Part shown: positions 52,889-61,890 of the stretch, piece by piece
Numbering within the stretch: position 1 is the stretch's first letter
Layout of the letters: the number at the start of each line of letters is the position of its first letter
DNA from: Chitinophagaceae bacterium
GTDB taxonomy: Bacteria; Bacteroidota; Bacteroidia; Chitinophagales; Chitinophagaceae
Assembly: GCA_004322425.1 (NCBI GenBank)
Contig: SCVJ01000032.1
Location: forward strand, 1 to 64,000
Length of the DNA: 64,000 nt
Direction of reading: 5' to 3'
The notes under the pieces: generated by a model
What the model saw: the letters and a program-made list of their open reading frames with translations, nothing else
The model's database searches: none
What the model was told of the DNA's origin: nothing
Program-made: the position numbers and the translations under genes

Positions 52889-54394
52889 TTATAATTCTTT
52901 TCTTAATCGAGCTACCGAAATATTAAGTTGCTCGCGATATTTTGCCACCGTTCTTCGTGCAATATTATACCCTTTTTGTTGCAGCAGTTCCTTTAACGCG
53001 TCATCGCTATGCGGATTATTTTTATTTTCACTTTCAATTAAGTCGCTTAATATTTTTTTAACTTCTCGAGTCGATACTTCTTCACCACTTTCGGTACTAA
53101 TGGATTCACTAAAGAAAAATTTTAAACGATAAATACCAAATTCTGTTTGCACATATTTACTATTGGCAACTCTGCTCACTGTTGAAATATCGAGTCCAAT
53201 TTTATCGGCAATGTTTTTTAATATCATTGGGCGCATCGTAGTCTCGTCATCAGTAAGAAAAAACTGATACTGATAATTCAGTATGGCTTGCATAGTACTC
53301 AACAAGGTATGCTGACGTTGTTTGATAGCATCAATAAACCATTTAGCAGAGTCTATTTTTTGTTTAATAAAAAGAACGGCTTCTTTTTGTCGTTTATCTT
53401 TTTTACTACCACGATCATATTCCGTCAACATATCGCGATACCCTTCGCTGATTCGTAAATCGGGAGCATTTTTCGAATTCAATGTTAACTCAAGTGTTCC
53501 GTTATTATTAAAAATAAAAAAATCGGGAATGACATAATTATCGCCTTTATTGATACTGCCTAAATTGCCTCCGGGTTTTGGATTGAGCCGAATAATTTGT
53601 TTAATTAATTCTTTCAAAGCCTCGTCGGTAAGTTGTAACCCTTTTTGAATTTTATCGTAATGCTTTTTTGTAAACGCCTCAAAATATTCTTCTAATGCTT
53701 CAATAGCTATTTGAATATTTTTTCTATTTTCTTCTGACAATCCAACTTCATCTTGCTGACGATAGAGCTGCAACAATAAACATTCTTGTAAATTCCTTGC
53801 GCCAATTCCGGGAGGATCAAACTGTTGAATTTTTTTTATAACCGCTTCAATATCGGCCGTCGATACAAATACATTTTGACGAAACGCTAAATCATCAGCA
53901 ATGGAAGTTGTTGCTCGCCGTAAATAACCGTCTTCATCTATGCTGCCAATTATTTGTTCAGCAATTTTTTGATCAGCCTCTTCTAGTTTCAATCCACTTA
54001 TTTGATCCTGTAAGATTTCATAAAAACTTGTTTCCGTTTTTATGGGTTGTACCTTATTTTCTTCTTGATTAGCATAGTTATTATCGCGCAACTTATAATC
54101 TGCTACATCGTCATCTCCCTCTTGCACATAATCACTCACATTAATATTTTCATACCCTTCAAGTTGATTATCTGATTCCTGCAAATCATCGCCATTATCA
54201 TCAAATTCATTTTTCAAGTCGTCGGAGGAGGTTAGTTTTTCTTCACCCAATTCTAATGCAGGGTTTTCTTCCATTTCTTCTCTTAGTCTTTCTTCAAGGG
54301 TAGCAGTTGGTACCTGCAACAGTTTCATCAGTTGAATCTGCTGTGGGGATAATTTTTGCATCATCCTTTGCTGTAACCTTTGACTTATGGCCAT
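52889..54394 (-). CDS. rpoN: RNA polymerase sigma-54 factor
   Basis: Region I is the N-terminal Gln/Leu-rich segment (QQIQLMKLLQVPTATLEERL), region II is acidic (about 50-120), and region III includes the core-binding and DNA-binding parts. The RpoN box is present near the C-terminus (ARRTVAKYREQLNI). 501 aa is normal. It needs enhancer-binding AAA+ activators; none is encoded in the window. No -24/-12 promoter was recognised nearby. Confidence 0.95.
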   Translation of the reverse strand: MAISQRLQQRMMQKLSPQQIQLMKLLQVPTATLEERLREEMEENPALELGEEKLTSSDDLKNEFDDNGDDLQESDNQLEGYENINVSDYVQEGDDDVADYKLRDNNYANQEENKVQPIKTETSFYEILQDQISGLKLEEADQKIAEQIIGSIDEDGYLRRATTSIADDLAFRQNVFVSTADIEAVIKKIQQFDPPGIGARNLQECLLLQLYRQQDEVGLSEENRKNIQIAIEALEEYFEAFTKKHYDKIQKGLQLTDEALKELIKQIIRLNPKPGGNLGSINKGDNYVIPDFFIFNNNGTLELTLNSKNAPDLRISEGYRDMLTEYDRGSKKDKRQKEAVLFIKQKIDSAKWFIDAIKQRQHTLLSTMQAILNYQYQFFLTDDETTMRPMILKNIADKIGLDISTVSRVANSKYVQTEFGIYRLKFFFSESISTESGEEVSTREVKKILSDLIESENKNNPHSDDALKELLQQKGYNIARRTVAKYREQLNISVARLRKEL

Positions 54395-54477
54395 ACGCTT
54401 AACTTACTTGCAACTGAAAAAATAACGGAACAATTAGGTTGTAAAATTACAAACAAAAAATAGTACGCACCAATGGA

Positions 54478-55701
54478 CTATTGTGGTTTTTGAGGTAACC
54501 ATTTCATAGGTGGCACTAAGGCCGGTAATCGATAATAATTATTTTTTAAACTATCGTTCCACCCATTGGGATTATTATTAAATGATTTGCTGCTGAAATA
54601 AATACTCCCTTTTACATTTTCATATTGTCGATTTAACTTTATTTGATTGGGGAGTTCGCAAGGATTTGTCCAAGCCGTATTGGATCCTGCGCGATAGGGG
54701 GCCTGGCCAATATAAAGATGCCTCCCAAAAGAATTTTTATCCCACCATGCCAACAGTTTTGCATAATCAATTTTATCATGGCCTATTTCAAGATAAAGTT
54801 GTGGCGCTACATAATCAATCCATTTTTCTTGTAACCATAATAAAATATCTGCGAAAAGGTCATCGTAGTTTGTTTGTCCAGCCTTACTGTCGCTTCCCCG
54901 AGCATCCTTGTCATTATTTCTCCAAACACTAAATGGAGATATACCGAACTGAACCCAAGGCTTTTCATTTTTAATAACAGCATTTAATTTTTTAATGATG
55001 GAATCCACATTACTTCTGCGCCAATCATCTTTTAAAAGTTTCGTCCCTGAATTTTTATAGGAAATTTCATCGGGAAATTCTTTCCCCGCAATGCGATATG
55101 GATAAAAATAATCGTCCATGTGAATTGCATCCACCTCATATCTGTGAACAATATCGCGAACTACTTCTAATACAAAATTCTGTACTTCGATATTTGCAGG
55201 ATCAAAATATTTTTTATCGCCATAGGTTAAAAACCATTTGGGATGTGTTTTAGTAAGATGCGTAGCAGCAATAGAGGAAACTCCAATTTTAAATTCTGCA
55301 CGGTAAGGATTTAACCACGCATGAAATTCCATATTTCTTTTATGCGTTTCTTCAATCATAAATTGCAGTGGATCGTAATAGGGAAAAGGTGGCTGACCCT
55401 GAACACCCGTAAGCCATTCACTCCACGGTTCCAGCTTAGAAGGATAAAAGGCATCGGCCGCTGGGCGAATTTGAACGACAACAGCATTCATCCCATTTTG
55501 TTTGTGCATTTCCAATTGGCGGATAAATTCTTTTTTTTGATCGTCGGAGTTTTTCATTCCCCTCAATGGCCAATCAATATTATCTACTGAAGCAATCCAA
55601 ACACCACGAAATTCATGGGTTGGCTGCGTAGCTGCTGTAAAAGAAAGCAACAATGCAATTGCTAAAAAAAAATGGGTTGGTTTTGTTTTCATAGAATTCA
55701 T
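54478..55701 (-). CDS. Glycosyl hydrolase-like family 10 (GHL10/DUF187) protein
   Basis: A signal peptide (ends near TAATQP) and a TIM-barrel domain: EFRGVWIASVDNIDWP opens the family signature, followed by NGMNAVVVQIRPAADAFY, DAIHMDDYFYPY and KPWVQFGISPFSVWRN. Members act on peptidoglycan-associated or amylose-like glycans, with the acidic residues of MDDYF proposed as catalytic. 407 aa, periplasmic or surface. A second ATG three codons into the frame is possible. A -7-like TAACTTCG lies about 14 nt upstream. Confidence 0.88.
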   Translation of the reverse strand: MNSMKTKPTHFFLAIALLLSFTAATQPTHEFRGVWIASVDNIDWPLRGMKNSDDQKKEFIRQLEMHKQNGMNAVVVQIRPAADAFYPSKLEPWSEWLTGVQGQPPFPYYDPLQFMIEETHKRNMEFHAWLNPYRAEFKIGVSSIAATHLTKTHPKWFLTYGDKKYFDPANIEVQNFVLEVVRDIVHRYEVDAIHMDDYFYPYRIAGKEFPDEISYKNSGTKLLKDDWRRSNVDSIIKKLNAVIKNEKPWVQFGISPFSVWRNNDKDARGSDSKAGQTNYDDLFADILLWLQEKWIDYVAPQLYLEIGHDKIDYAKLLAWWDKNSFGRHLYIGQAPYRAGSNTAWTNPCELPNQIKLNRQYENVKGSIYFSSKSFNNNPNGWNDSLKNNYYRLPALVPPMKWLPQKPQ

Positions 55702-55814
55702 AATAAAAAAGAAGGCGAAGTTATAATTAAATAATACTCAAAATTTATTCACATTACTCATCAACTGTTTTTTGGAATGTAAAAAAGTATCAACTTTGTA
55801 TACAAATCATAACC

Positions 55815-55904
55815 ATGAAATTCATTTTCGATTCCATTAAAAAATTTACGGAGGGTTTTATGTTTTTTTATCGAAATATGTTTGCTGCTTTTTGGAACTG
55901 GTAA
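55815..55904 (+). CDS. Possible 29-aa small protein
   Basis: A short frame MKFIFDSIKKFTEGF followed by aromatic residues (MFFYRNM, FAAFWNW) and a TAA directly before the stop of the convergent radical SAM gene. The first half is amphipathic and basic, the second aromatic, so it could be a small membrane peptide. A -7-like CAACTTTG lies about 16 nt upstream. It could equally be chance; there is no homology evidence. Confidence 0.3.
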   Translation: MKFIFDSIKKFTEGFMFFYRNMFAAFWNW

Positions 55905-56930
55905 TCAACCCCACACTTTTGTTCCTTCGCTGCAATTGGAACAGATGTCGATATTTTTTCTTCCAGTTAAAATTGAAGTTCTAAATTTTGTGTAGTCGCC
56001 GTTGTCCCAAATTTCTTTGAACGACTTCTGCTGCAAATTGCCCAACTTGTGTTGCGCATCTTTATCAAAACAACAAGGAGAAACAAATCCATCCCAAGTA
56101 ATGACAGGATCATGCCAAAGCCGCCAACAGTGATTGGTTAGTTTCCCTTTAAATGCTGTGCCATTACTCGTTTTCTGGTATCTGCTATATTTATCATTAG
56201 TGGGAATTAATTGGTTGGGGTCGTTTTCAAAATCATACACTTGCGCCGTTTTATACCACACCGCATCAACGCCTATTTCATCTCCAAGTATTTTAATTTC
56301 ATTAATCTGATGTTCGTTGGGCTTTACTACTAAGAATTGAAAAATGATAAAAGGAGTTTTGCTTTTTAATTTTTTTTTCCACGCCACAATGTTTTTGGCT
56401 CCTTCGATTACTTTTTGCAACTGACCGCCAACTCGATATTGTTCATACACTTCTTGTGTGGTGCCATCTATGGAAATAATTAATCGATCTAAGCCGCTTT
56501 CGATAGTTTTTCTGGAATTTTCATCGGTTAAATAATGCGCATTTGTAGAAGTAGCTGTGTAAATATTTTTTTTAGACGCATATTGAACCATTAATAAAAA
56601 GTCAGGATTTAAATAGGGCTCTCCTTGAAAGTAAAAAACCAAGTATAGCAATTCTTGATACAGTTGATCAATCGTTTCTTTAAAAAATGATTGCTGCAAC
56701 ATTCCTGTTGGCCGAGTAAAAGATCGTAATCCACTGGGGCATTCGGGGCAACGGAGATTGCAAGATGTTGTTGGTTCGAAAGAAATAGAAATGGGATAAC
56801 CCCATTGAATGGGTTTTTTTATCCATTTACTTACATAGTAACTGCTTAAAACCTTAATGGCATTCCACAATCTTCGAAAACTAAGTTTTGAAATTATTGT
56901 GATACTATCGTTCCAGTTGAATTGCGACAT
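55905..56930 (-). CDS. Radical SAM/SPASM domain protein
   Basis: The N-terminal radical SAM site is CNLRCPEC (CxxxCxxC), preceded by PISISFEPTTS. The C-terminal SPASM region has CWRLWHD, SPCCFD and ICSNCSEG for auxiliary iron-sulphur clusters. SPASM proteins modify peptides, proteins or sugars. The substrate is unknown, and there is no classical RiPP precursor or transporter beside it except a possible 29-aa ORF on the other strand. 341 aa. A -7 box TACCTTTA lies 6 nt upstream. Confidence 0.9.
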   Translation of the reverse strand: MSQFNWNDSITIISKLSFRRLWNAIKVLSSYYVSKWIKKPIQWGYPISISFEPTTSCNLRCPECPSGLRSFTRPTGMLQQSFFKETIDQLYQELLYLVFYFQGEPYLNPDFLLMVQYASKKNIYTATSTNAHYLTDENSRKTIESGLDRLIISIDGTTQEVYEQYRVGGQLQKVIEGAKNIVAWKKKLKSKTPFIIFQFLVVKPNEHQINEIKILGDEIGVDAVWYKTAQVYDFENDPNQLIPTNDKYSRYQKTSNGTAFKGKLTNHCWRLWHDPVITWDGFVSPCCFDKDAQHKLGNLQQKSFKEIWDNGDYTKFRTSILTGRKNIDICSNCSEGTKVWG

Positions 56931-56936
56931 AAACAG

Positions 56937-56944
56937 TAAAGGTA
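56937..56944 (-). promoter_or_regulatory. -7 box of the radical SAM gene promoter
   Basis: On the minus strand it reads TACCTTTA (last base A), 6 nt before the ATG. Confidence 0.4.
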
Positions 56945-56999
56945 ATTTTAAATTGTATGGCCCAATCGGTAATAATTTTATAATTTAACCGATTATAAA

Positions 57000-57719
57000 A
57001 TGACATCAATACCCGACTATAAAATATTCCCATTGGGCGACTCCGCTCTTACGATTGATTTTGGTAATACCATTAATGAATGTTTAAATGATACGGTAAT
57101 TTCTATTTTTAATTCGTTACAACAAAATCCCTTTGAGGGATTAATTGAATCCGTTCCTGCTTATAGTAGTCTTACCATTTATTATGACATTAGTATAATT
57201 AATAAAATAATAAAAAACGAGTCAACAGTTTTTCACTGGATAAAAAACAAAGTCAATGAACAACTACAACAAAAGCAAGTGCTACTAAATAAAAAAGTGA
57301 GCACTGTTTCCATTCCTGTTTGCTATGATAAAAAATATGCTCCCGATTTGGAATGGATGTCTGAGCATATAAAAATTTCTTGCGAAGAAATCATACAATT
57401 ACATTGCGATACAACTTACCGAGTTTTTATGTTGGGCTTTTTACCTGGCTTTGCTTATATGGGTACTGTAAATAATAAAATTGAAGCCCCAAGAAAACAA
57501 AAACCCCAGAACGTATCTGAAGGAAGCGTTGGTATTGCAGGAAAACAAACGGGTATTTATCCATTATCATCACCGGGTGGTTGGCAAATTATTGGAAGAA
57601 CACCTTTGAAGCTATTTAACAAAAAAGAGGGCAACACATTATTAAATCCGGGAGATAGTGTTCGCTTTTATTCAATTAATAAAGATGAGTTTGACAATAT
57701 TGAAAGCAGGAATTCTTGA
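57000..57719 (+). CDS. pxpB: 5-oxoprolinase subunit PxpB
   Basis: With PxpC and PxpA it forms the prokaryotic ATP-dependent 5-oxoprolinase, which opens pyroglutamate to glutamate. The KipI/allophanate-hydrolase subunit 1 pattern is seen in PLGDSALTIDFG, FMLGFLPGFAYMG, RKQKPQNVSEGSVGIAG and SPGGWQIIGRTPL. 239 aa. It overlaps pxpC by 35 nt. A -7-like TAATTTTA lies about 20 nt upstream and may drive the operon. Confidence 0.93.
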   Translation: MTSIPDYKIFPLGDSALTIDFGNTINECLNDTVISIFNSLQQNPFEGLIESVPAYSSLTIYYDISIINKIIKNESTVFHWIKNKVNEQLQQKQVLLNKKVSTVSIPVCYDKKYAPDLEWMSEHIKISCEEIIQLHCDTTYRVFMLGFLPGFAYMGTVNNKIEAPRKQKPQNVSEGSVGIAGKQTGIYPLSSPGGWQIIGRTPLKLFNKKEGNTLLNPGDSVRFYSINKDEFDNIESRNS

Positions 57720-58674
57720 CACCATTCAAGATTTGGGAAGAATGGGATACCAACACCTTGGAATAAATCCAACAGGGGCAATGGACAAGTATGCAGCAAG
57801 TATTTCAAATGCAATAGTTGGAAATTCATTGGATGAAGCTGTGCTTGAGATGCATTTTCCTGCCGCAACAATTTTATTTGAAACGGCTACGATGATTGCA
57901 ATTTCCGGTGCCAACTTTAGTGCAACCATTAATAAAGAACCCATCCCAATAAATACTCCGTTGATTGTAAATAAGAGTACTGTTCTGCAATTTAATAGTG
58001 TGCAAAATAATTCAATAGTTTATTTAGCCGTAAAGGGTGGATTTAAAATAGATACTTGGAAAAATAGTTGTTCAACAAATCTGTTGGCACAAGTGGGTGG
58101 CTATAACGGCAGAAAATTATTAAAAAATGATACGCTTGAATTTAAAACAGAACCCTCTTTTAAAAATATTTCGGGTGATTATAAAATCGCTCCGTGGAAA
58201 GTAAATGAAAACTGGGATGCAGATTTTAAAAATGAGCTTTTAGTTTTACCGGGTAACGAATGGGATTGGTTATCGAAAGAGGAGCAGCAGAAATTTCTTA
58301 CCGGTAAATTTTCTATTGGCACCAATTCAAACCGGATGGGGTTTCAGCTCAAAGGTCCTGCACTTCATTCACACACTCAATCAGAATTAATTTCGTCTGC
58401 TGTTTGTTTTGGCACTATTCAATTGCTTCCCGATGGACAATTAATTATCTTGATGGCCGATCATCAAACAACTGGCGGCTATCCTAGAATTGGAAATATT
58501 ATTTCGGCACATTTGTCAGCACTTACTCAAATGAAGTCCCCAGATCATTTGTTTTTTTCATTGACTGATCACAGTGTTGCTGAAAATTTATTTTTAAAAC
58601 AACAACAACATTTGAAACAACTCCAAATTTCTTGTACTTTGAAACTTGAAAATTTTATGCTTGAAAACAATTGA
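57685..58674 (+). CDS. pxpC: 5-oxoprolinase subunit PxpC
   Basis: KipA/allophanate-hydrolase subunit 2 family. It opens with MSLTILKAGILDTIQDLGR, where the TIQDLGR motif is diagnostic, and NPTGAMDKYA follows. The carboxyltransferase-like fold continues through SNRMGFQLKGPAL and MADHQTTGGYPRIG. I start at the ATG inside pxpB (329 aa), since it aligns with the family start; an in-frame GTG nine codons upstream is less likely. It overlaps pxpA by 14 nt. Confidence 0.93.
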   Translation: MSLTILKAGILDTIQDLGRMGYQHLGINPTGAMDKYAASISNAIVGNSLDEAVLEMHFPAATILFETATMIAISGANFSATINKEPIPINTPLIVNKSTVLQFNSVQNNSIVYLAVKGGFKIDTWKNSCSTNLLAQVGGYNGRKLLKNDTLEFKTEPSFKNISGDYKIAPWKVNENWDADFKNELLVLPGNEWDWLSKEEQQKFLTGKFSIGTNSNRMGFQLKGPALHSHTQSELISSAVCFGTIQLLPDGQLIILMADHQTTGGYPRIGNIISAHLSALTQMKSPDHLFFSLTDHSVAENLFLKQQQHLKQLQISCTLKLENFMLENN

Positions 58675-59401
58675 TATTAATTGCGACATGGGCGAAGGAA
58701 TAATTGGAGAAGAACTGCTTATGCCGTTTATTTCTTCGGCAAATATTGCTTGCGGCTACCACGCCGGCGACGAGGCCACTATGCAACAAACTATTGAAAA
58801 TAGCCTGCAGCATGGGGTTGCTATTGGTGTGCATTGTTCTTTTCTTGACAAACAGAATTTTGGAAGAACAGAAATGAAATTGTCTGAATTAGAAATATAT
58901 CAACTCGTTTTTCAACAATGCACTATTCTTGAAAAAGTTGCAAAATCATTGAACGCAAGTTTATCTCATGTAAAACCACACGGCGCTTTATATAATATGT
59001 CGGCGAGAGATGAAAAAATTGCAAAAGCAATTGCTTGCGCGGTAAAGGATTTTAATCCTCAATTATCATTAATGGGATTAAGCGGTAGTTGCTCAATTAG
59101 TGAAGCCCAAAAAATAGGACTAAAAACCATCCATGAAGTTTTTGCAGATAGAACGTATCAAAACGACGGTAGTCTTACGCCTCGTTCTCAACCAAATTCT
59201 TTGATTAACAATCCTGAAGCTGTTACCAATCAGGTTTTGCAAATGGTTGAAAAGGGAAATGTAACAACCACAACAGGAAAAATAATTCCTATTATTGCTG
59301 AAACAATTTGTGTTCATGGCGATGGGCCTCATGCTTTTGATTTGGTTACTGCCATTTATCATTGTATAAATAAAAAAAACATTGGCATTAAAGCTCAATA
59401 A
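58661..59401 (+). CDS. pxpA: 5-oxoprolinase subunit PxpA (LamB/YcsF family)
   Basis: A metal-dependent hydrolase-like TIM barrel. The N-terminal TIDINCDMGEG and SSANIACGYHAGDE are the LamB/YcsF signature, with VKPHGALYN and EVFADRTYQNDGSL further on. I choose the TTG that gives a start two residues before TIDINCD, within the end of pxpC; another in-frame TTG lies five codons upstream, and the first ATG is too late. About 246 aa. It overlaps the transporter gene by 20 nt. Confidence 0.9.
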   Translation: MKTIDINCDMGEGIIGEELLMPFISSANIACGYHAGDEATMQQTIENSLQHGVAIGVHCSFLDKQNFGRTEMKLSELEIYQLVFQQCTILEKVAKSLNASLSHVKPHGALYNMSARDEKIAKAIACAVKDFNPQLSLMGLSGSCSISEAQKIGLKTIHEVFADRTYQNDGSLTPRSQPNSLINNPEAVTNQVLQMVEKGNVTTTTGKIIPIIAETICVHGDGPHAFDLVTAIYHCINKKNIGIKAQ

Positions 59402-60569
59402 AAATTCTGCACTTATAGGCGCCGCTTTTTTAATGGCAACTTCTGCTATTGGGCCAGGGTTTCTTACACAAACTTCTTTGTTTACCGAGCAATTATTAAC
59501 CAGTTTTGGATTTGTCATTCTTATTTCTATTTTATTGGATATTGGGGTACAGCTAAATATTTGGCGAATAGTTGCCGTAAGCGAATCTCTTGCTCAAGAT
59601 CTTGCCAATAAAGTGTTTCCTGGTTTAGGTTTTTTCTTAGCTACACTAATTGCTTTTGGCGGTTTGGTATTCAATATTGGAAATATTGCCGGTTGCGGAT
59701 TGGGCTTTGAAGTTCTTTTTGGAATAAAACCAGAATATGGCGCAATCATTAGTTGTTTAATCGCTCTTGGAATTTTTTGGTACAAAGAAGCGGGGTTATT
59801 AATTGACAGTTTTGCAAAATGGTTGGGAATCATTATGATTTTGTTGACCGTTTATGTTGTCTTTTATTCTAACCCACCAATAGGTGAAGCGATATATAGA
59901 ACTTTTTGGCCGGAAAAAATTGATGTGATGAAAATAGTGACTATCGTTGGTGGAACAGTGGGTGGGTATATTTCTTTTGCAGGCGCTCATAGATTATTAC
60001 AAGCAGGAATAAAAGGAAAAAGCTCTCTTTCTCAAGTAACAAAAAGTGCCGTAAGCGGAATATTGATTACTTCTTTAATGCGCTATCTGTTGTTTCTTGC
60101 TGCGTTAGGAGTGGTTTGGGGTGGCGTATCATTATCCTCCGGAAACCCAGCTGCTTCTGTATTTCAATCTGCCGCCGGAAAATTAGGATATACATTTTTT
60201 GGTATTGTCATTTGGTGTGCAGCTATTACATCGGTAGTGGGCGCCTCGTACACTTCGGTTTCTTTTTGGAAAACCCTTCATCCGATTATTGAAAAAAAAG
60301 AAAAAATATTTATCAGCTTCTTTATAGTAACCTCTACCGCTATTTTTATTTTTGTAGGAAACCCGGTTAAACTTTTAGTGTTTGCGGGAGCCATTAACGG
60401 AATTATTCTACCCTTGGCTTTGGCAGTTATGCTAATTGCCTCGGCACGATTAACAACAGACAAGAATTATAAACATCCACTATGGTTGCAAATTTTAGGC
60501 TGGGCAGTTGTAATTGCTATGAGTTGGATGAGCGTCCTCGCTATTCAACATATGGCTCAAACAATTTGA
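59382..60569 (+). CDS. Nramp-fold transporter without metal-site motifs, likely 5-oxoproline or amino acid transporter
   Basis: Eleven hydrophobic segments in 395 aa, resembling Nramp/YcsG proteins of 5-oxoprolinase operons such as B. subtilis ycsG. The metal ligands of true Nramps are missing: the helix 1 motif DPGN reads GPGF (SAIGPGFLTQT), and the helix 6 segment normally carrying MPH reads YISFAGAHRLL. The start is a TTG overlapping the end of pxpA. Context and motif loss suggest uptake of pyroglutamate or a related amino acid instead of metal ions. This is an inference. Confidence 0.8.
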   Translation: MALKLNKNSALIGAAFLMATSAIGPGFLTQTSLFTEQLLTSFGFVILISILLDIGVQLNIWRIVAVSESLAQDLANKVFPGLGFFLATLIAFGGLVFNIGNIAGCGLGFEVLFGIKPEYGAIISCLIALGIFWYKEAGLLIDSFAKWLGIIMILLTVYVVFYSNPPIGEAIYRTFWPEKIDVMKIVTIVGGTVGGYISFAGAHRLLQAGIKGKSSLSQVTKSAVSGILITSLMRYLLFLAALGVVWGGVSLSSGNPAASVFQSAAGKLGYTFFGIVIWCAAITSVVGASYTSVSFWKTLHPIIEKKEKIFISFFIVTSTAIFIFVGNPVKLLVFAGAINGIILPLALAVMLIASARLTTDKNYKHPLWLQILGWAVVIAMSWMSVLAIQHMAQTI

Positions 60570-60621
60570 CTTGTTTTTGATCAGTTTTCAAAATAAATTA
60601 GTTTTATTTTACTAAATATAT

Positions 60622-60629
60622 TAGTTTTG
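60622..60629 (+). promoter_or_regulatory. Distal -7 box upstream of recA
   Basis: TAGTTTTG matches the consensus and precedes a possible 27-codon ORF (60632-60715) that overlaps the recA start region. Its use is uncertain. Confidence 0.35.
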
Positions 60630-60666
60630 TTATGAAACAAATATTTACTCGCGTAAGCGGAAAACT

Positions 60667-60674
60667 TAACTTTG
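60667..60674 (+). promoter_or_regulatory. Proximal -7 box of recA, 4 nt before the start codon
   Basis: TAACTTTG is an exact match and ends 4 nt before the ATG at 60679, as at pheS. Transcription from here would make a leaderless or nearly leaderless recA mRNA. Confidence 0.55.
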
Positions 60675-60678
60675 AACT

Positions 60679-61716
60679 ATGGCAAAATCTGATAAAGAAA
60701 AAACTACTGACATGACAACTAACAACGAAAAGCTGAAAGCACTGAAGTTGACAATGGATAAAATTGATAAGGATTTCGGCAAAGGAAGTGTGATGATGAT
60801 GAATGAAAAGCCGGTTACCGAGACTGCTATTATTTCAACCGGTTCTATTGGCTTGGATGTGGCGTTGGGCATTGGCGGACTTCCAAGGGGTCGTGTTGTA
60901 GAAATTTATGGACCCGAGGCTTCCGGAAAAACGACAATTGCAATACATGTAATTGCCGAAGCGCAAAAAAAGGGTGGTATGTGTGCCTTTATTGATGCAG
61001 AACATGCATTTGATAGTTCTTATGCCAAAAAACTAGGCGTTGATGTAGACAATCTTTTAATATCACAACCAGATTATGGAGAACAAGCGTTGGAAATTGC
61101 CGATCGTTTGATTTTATCAGGGGCTTTGGATGTATTGGTAATTGATTCTGTAGCAGCTCTTGTTCCAAAAAGTGAACTTGAGGGAGAAATGGGCGACAGT
61201 AAAATGGGATTGCACGCACGACTAATGAGTCAGGCATTGAGAAAATTAACAGCTACTATTTCAAAAACAAATACTATTTGCATTTTCATCAACCAATTAA
61301 GAGAAAAAATTGGGGTTATGTTTGGCAACCCCGAAACAACCACGGGCGGCAATGCATTAAAATTTTACGCATCGGTACGTTTAGACATTCGTCGTATTGC
61401 ACAAATTAAAGATGGAGACCTGGCTATTGGAAACCGCGCTAAAGTAAAAGTTGTTAAAAACAAAGTAGCACCCCCTTTTCGTACTACAGAATTTGATCTC
61501 ATTTTTGGAGAAGGGATTTCAAAAGTGGGAGAAATTGTGGATATGGGTGTAGAGTTCGAAGTGGTTCAAAAAAACGGAAGTTGGTTTAGTTACAATGGCG
61601 ATAAACTAGGGCAGGGCCGCGATGCTGTAAAACAACTATTACTGGACAACCCAGAAATGGCGAATGAAATTGAAACAAAAATTCGAGAAAAAATAAAAGA
61701 AGCAAAAGTTAACTAA
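60679..61716 (+). CDS. recA: Recombinase RecA
   Basis: The strand-exchange ATPase of homologous recombination and SOS signalling. P-loop GPEASGKTT at about 75-83, Walker [10 protein letters not shown], and the L2 loop [18 protein letters not shown] are all present. 345 aa is typical. A second in-frame ATG (60712, MTTNNEK) overlaps the TGA of a short upstream ORF, so the true start is open to question. No LexA-type box is evident. The SRPBCC gene downstream is on the opposite strand. Confidence 0.97.
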   Translation: MAKSDKEKTTDMTTNNEKLKALKLTMDKIDKDFGKGSVMMMNEKPVTETAIISTGSIGLDVALGIGGLPRGRVVEIYGPEASGKTTIAIHVIAEAQKKGGMCAFIDAEHAFDSSYAKKLGVDVDNLLISQPDYGEQALEIADRLILSGALDVLVIDSVAALVPKSELEGEMGDSKMGLHARLMSQALRKLTATISKTNTICIFINQLREKIGVMFGNPETTTGGNALKFYASVRLDIRRIAQIKDGDLAIGNRAKVKVVKNKVAPPFRTTEFDLIFGEGISKVGEIVDMGVEFEVVQKNGSWFSYNGDKLGQGRDAVKQLLLDNPEMANEIETKIREKIKEAKVN

Positions 61717-61890
61717 TGGTTGCCGTGTCGGTCTTTACGCTTGCTGGTAACGGTTTTGGGGCTTGCGCAGTTTGGCTTTCGGAGATGTATTTGTCGGCAA
61801 GACAAATGCTTATTTGGAAACCCGCACTCCATTTTAGTTGAATGCCCGCATAACGCCAAGCCGCTGTTAGTGGTTCGTTGTTTTTCTTCG
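61717..61890. repeat. GC-richer intergenic segment with attC-like imperfect inverted repeat
   Basis: The segment is visibly richer in G+C than its surroundings and has no gene. TAAC (61748-61751) and GGCTTGCG (61760-61767) face CG-C-CAAGCC (61854-61862) and GTTA (61866-61869), so an 8-bp stem with one bulge plus a 4-bp stem are separated by unpaired spacers. The layout resembles integron attC folds, but the degenerate bases do not fit the R-box consensus. It directly adjoins the 3' end of the SRPBCC gene. Confidence 0.4.

Noticed and set aside
60570-60678. LexA-type operator ahead of recA
   Set aside because: No convincing dyad was found; the interval holds two -7-like boxes and a short ORF only.
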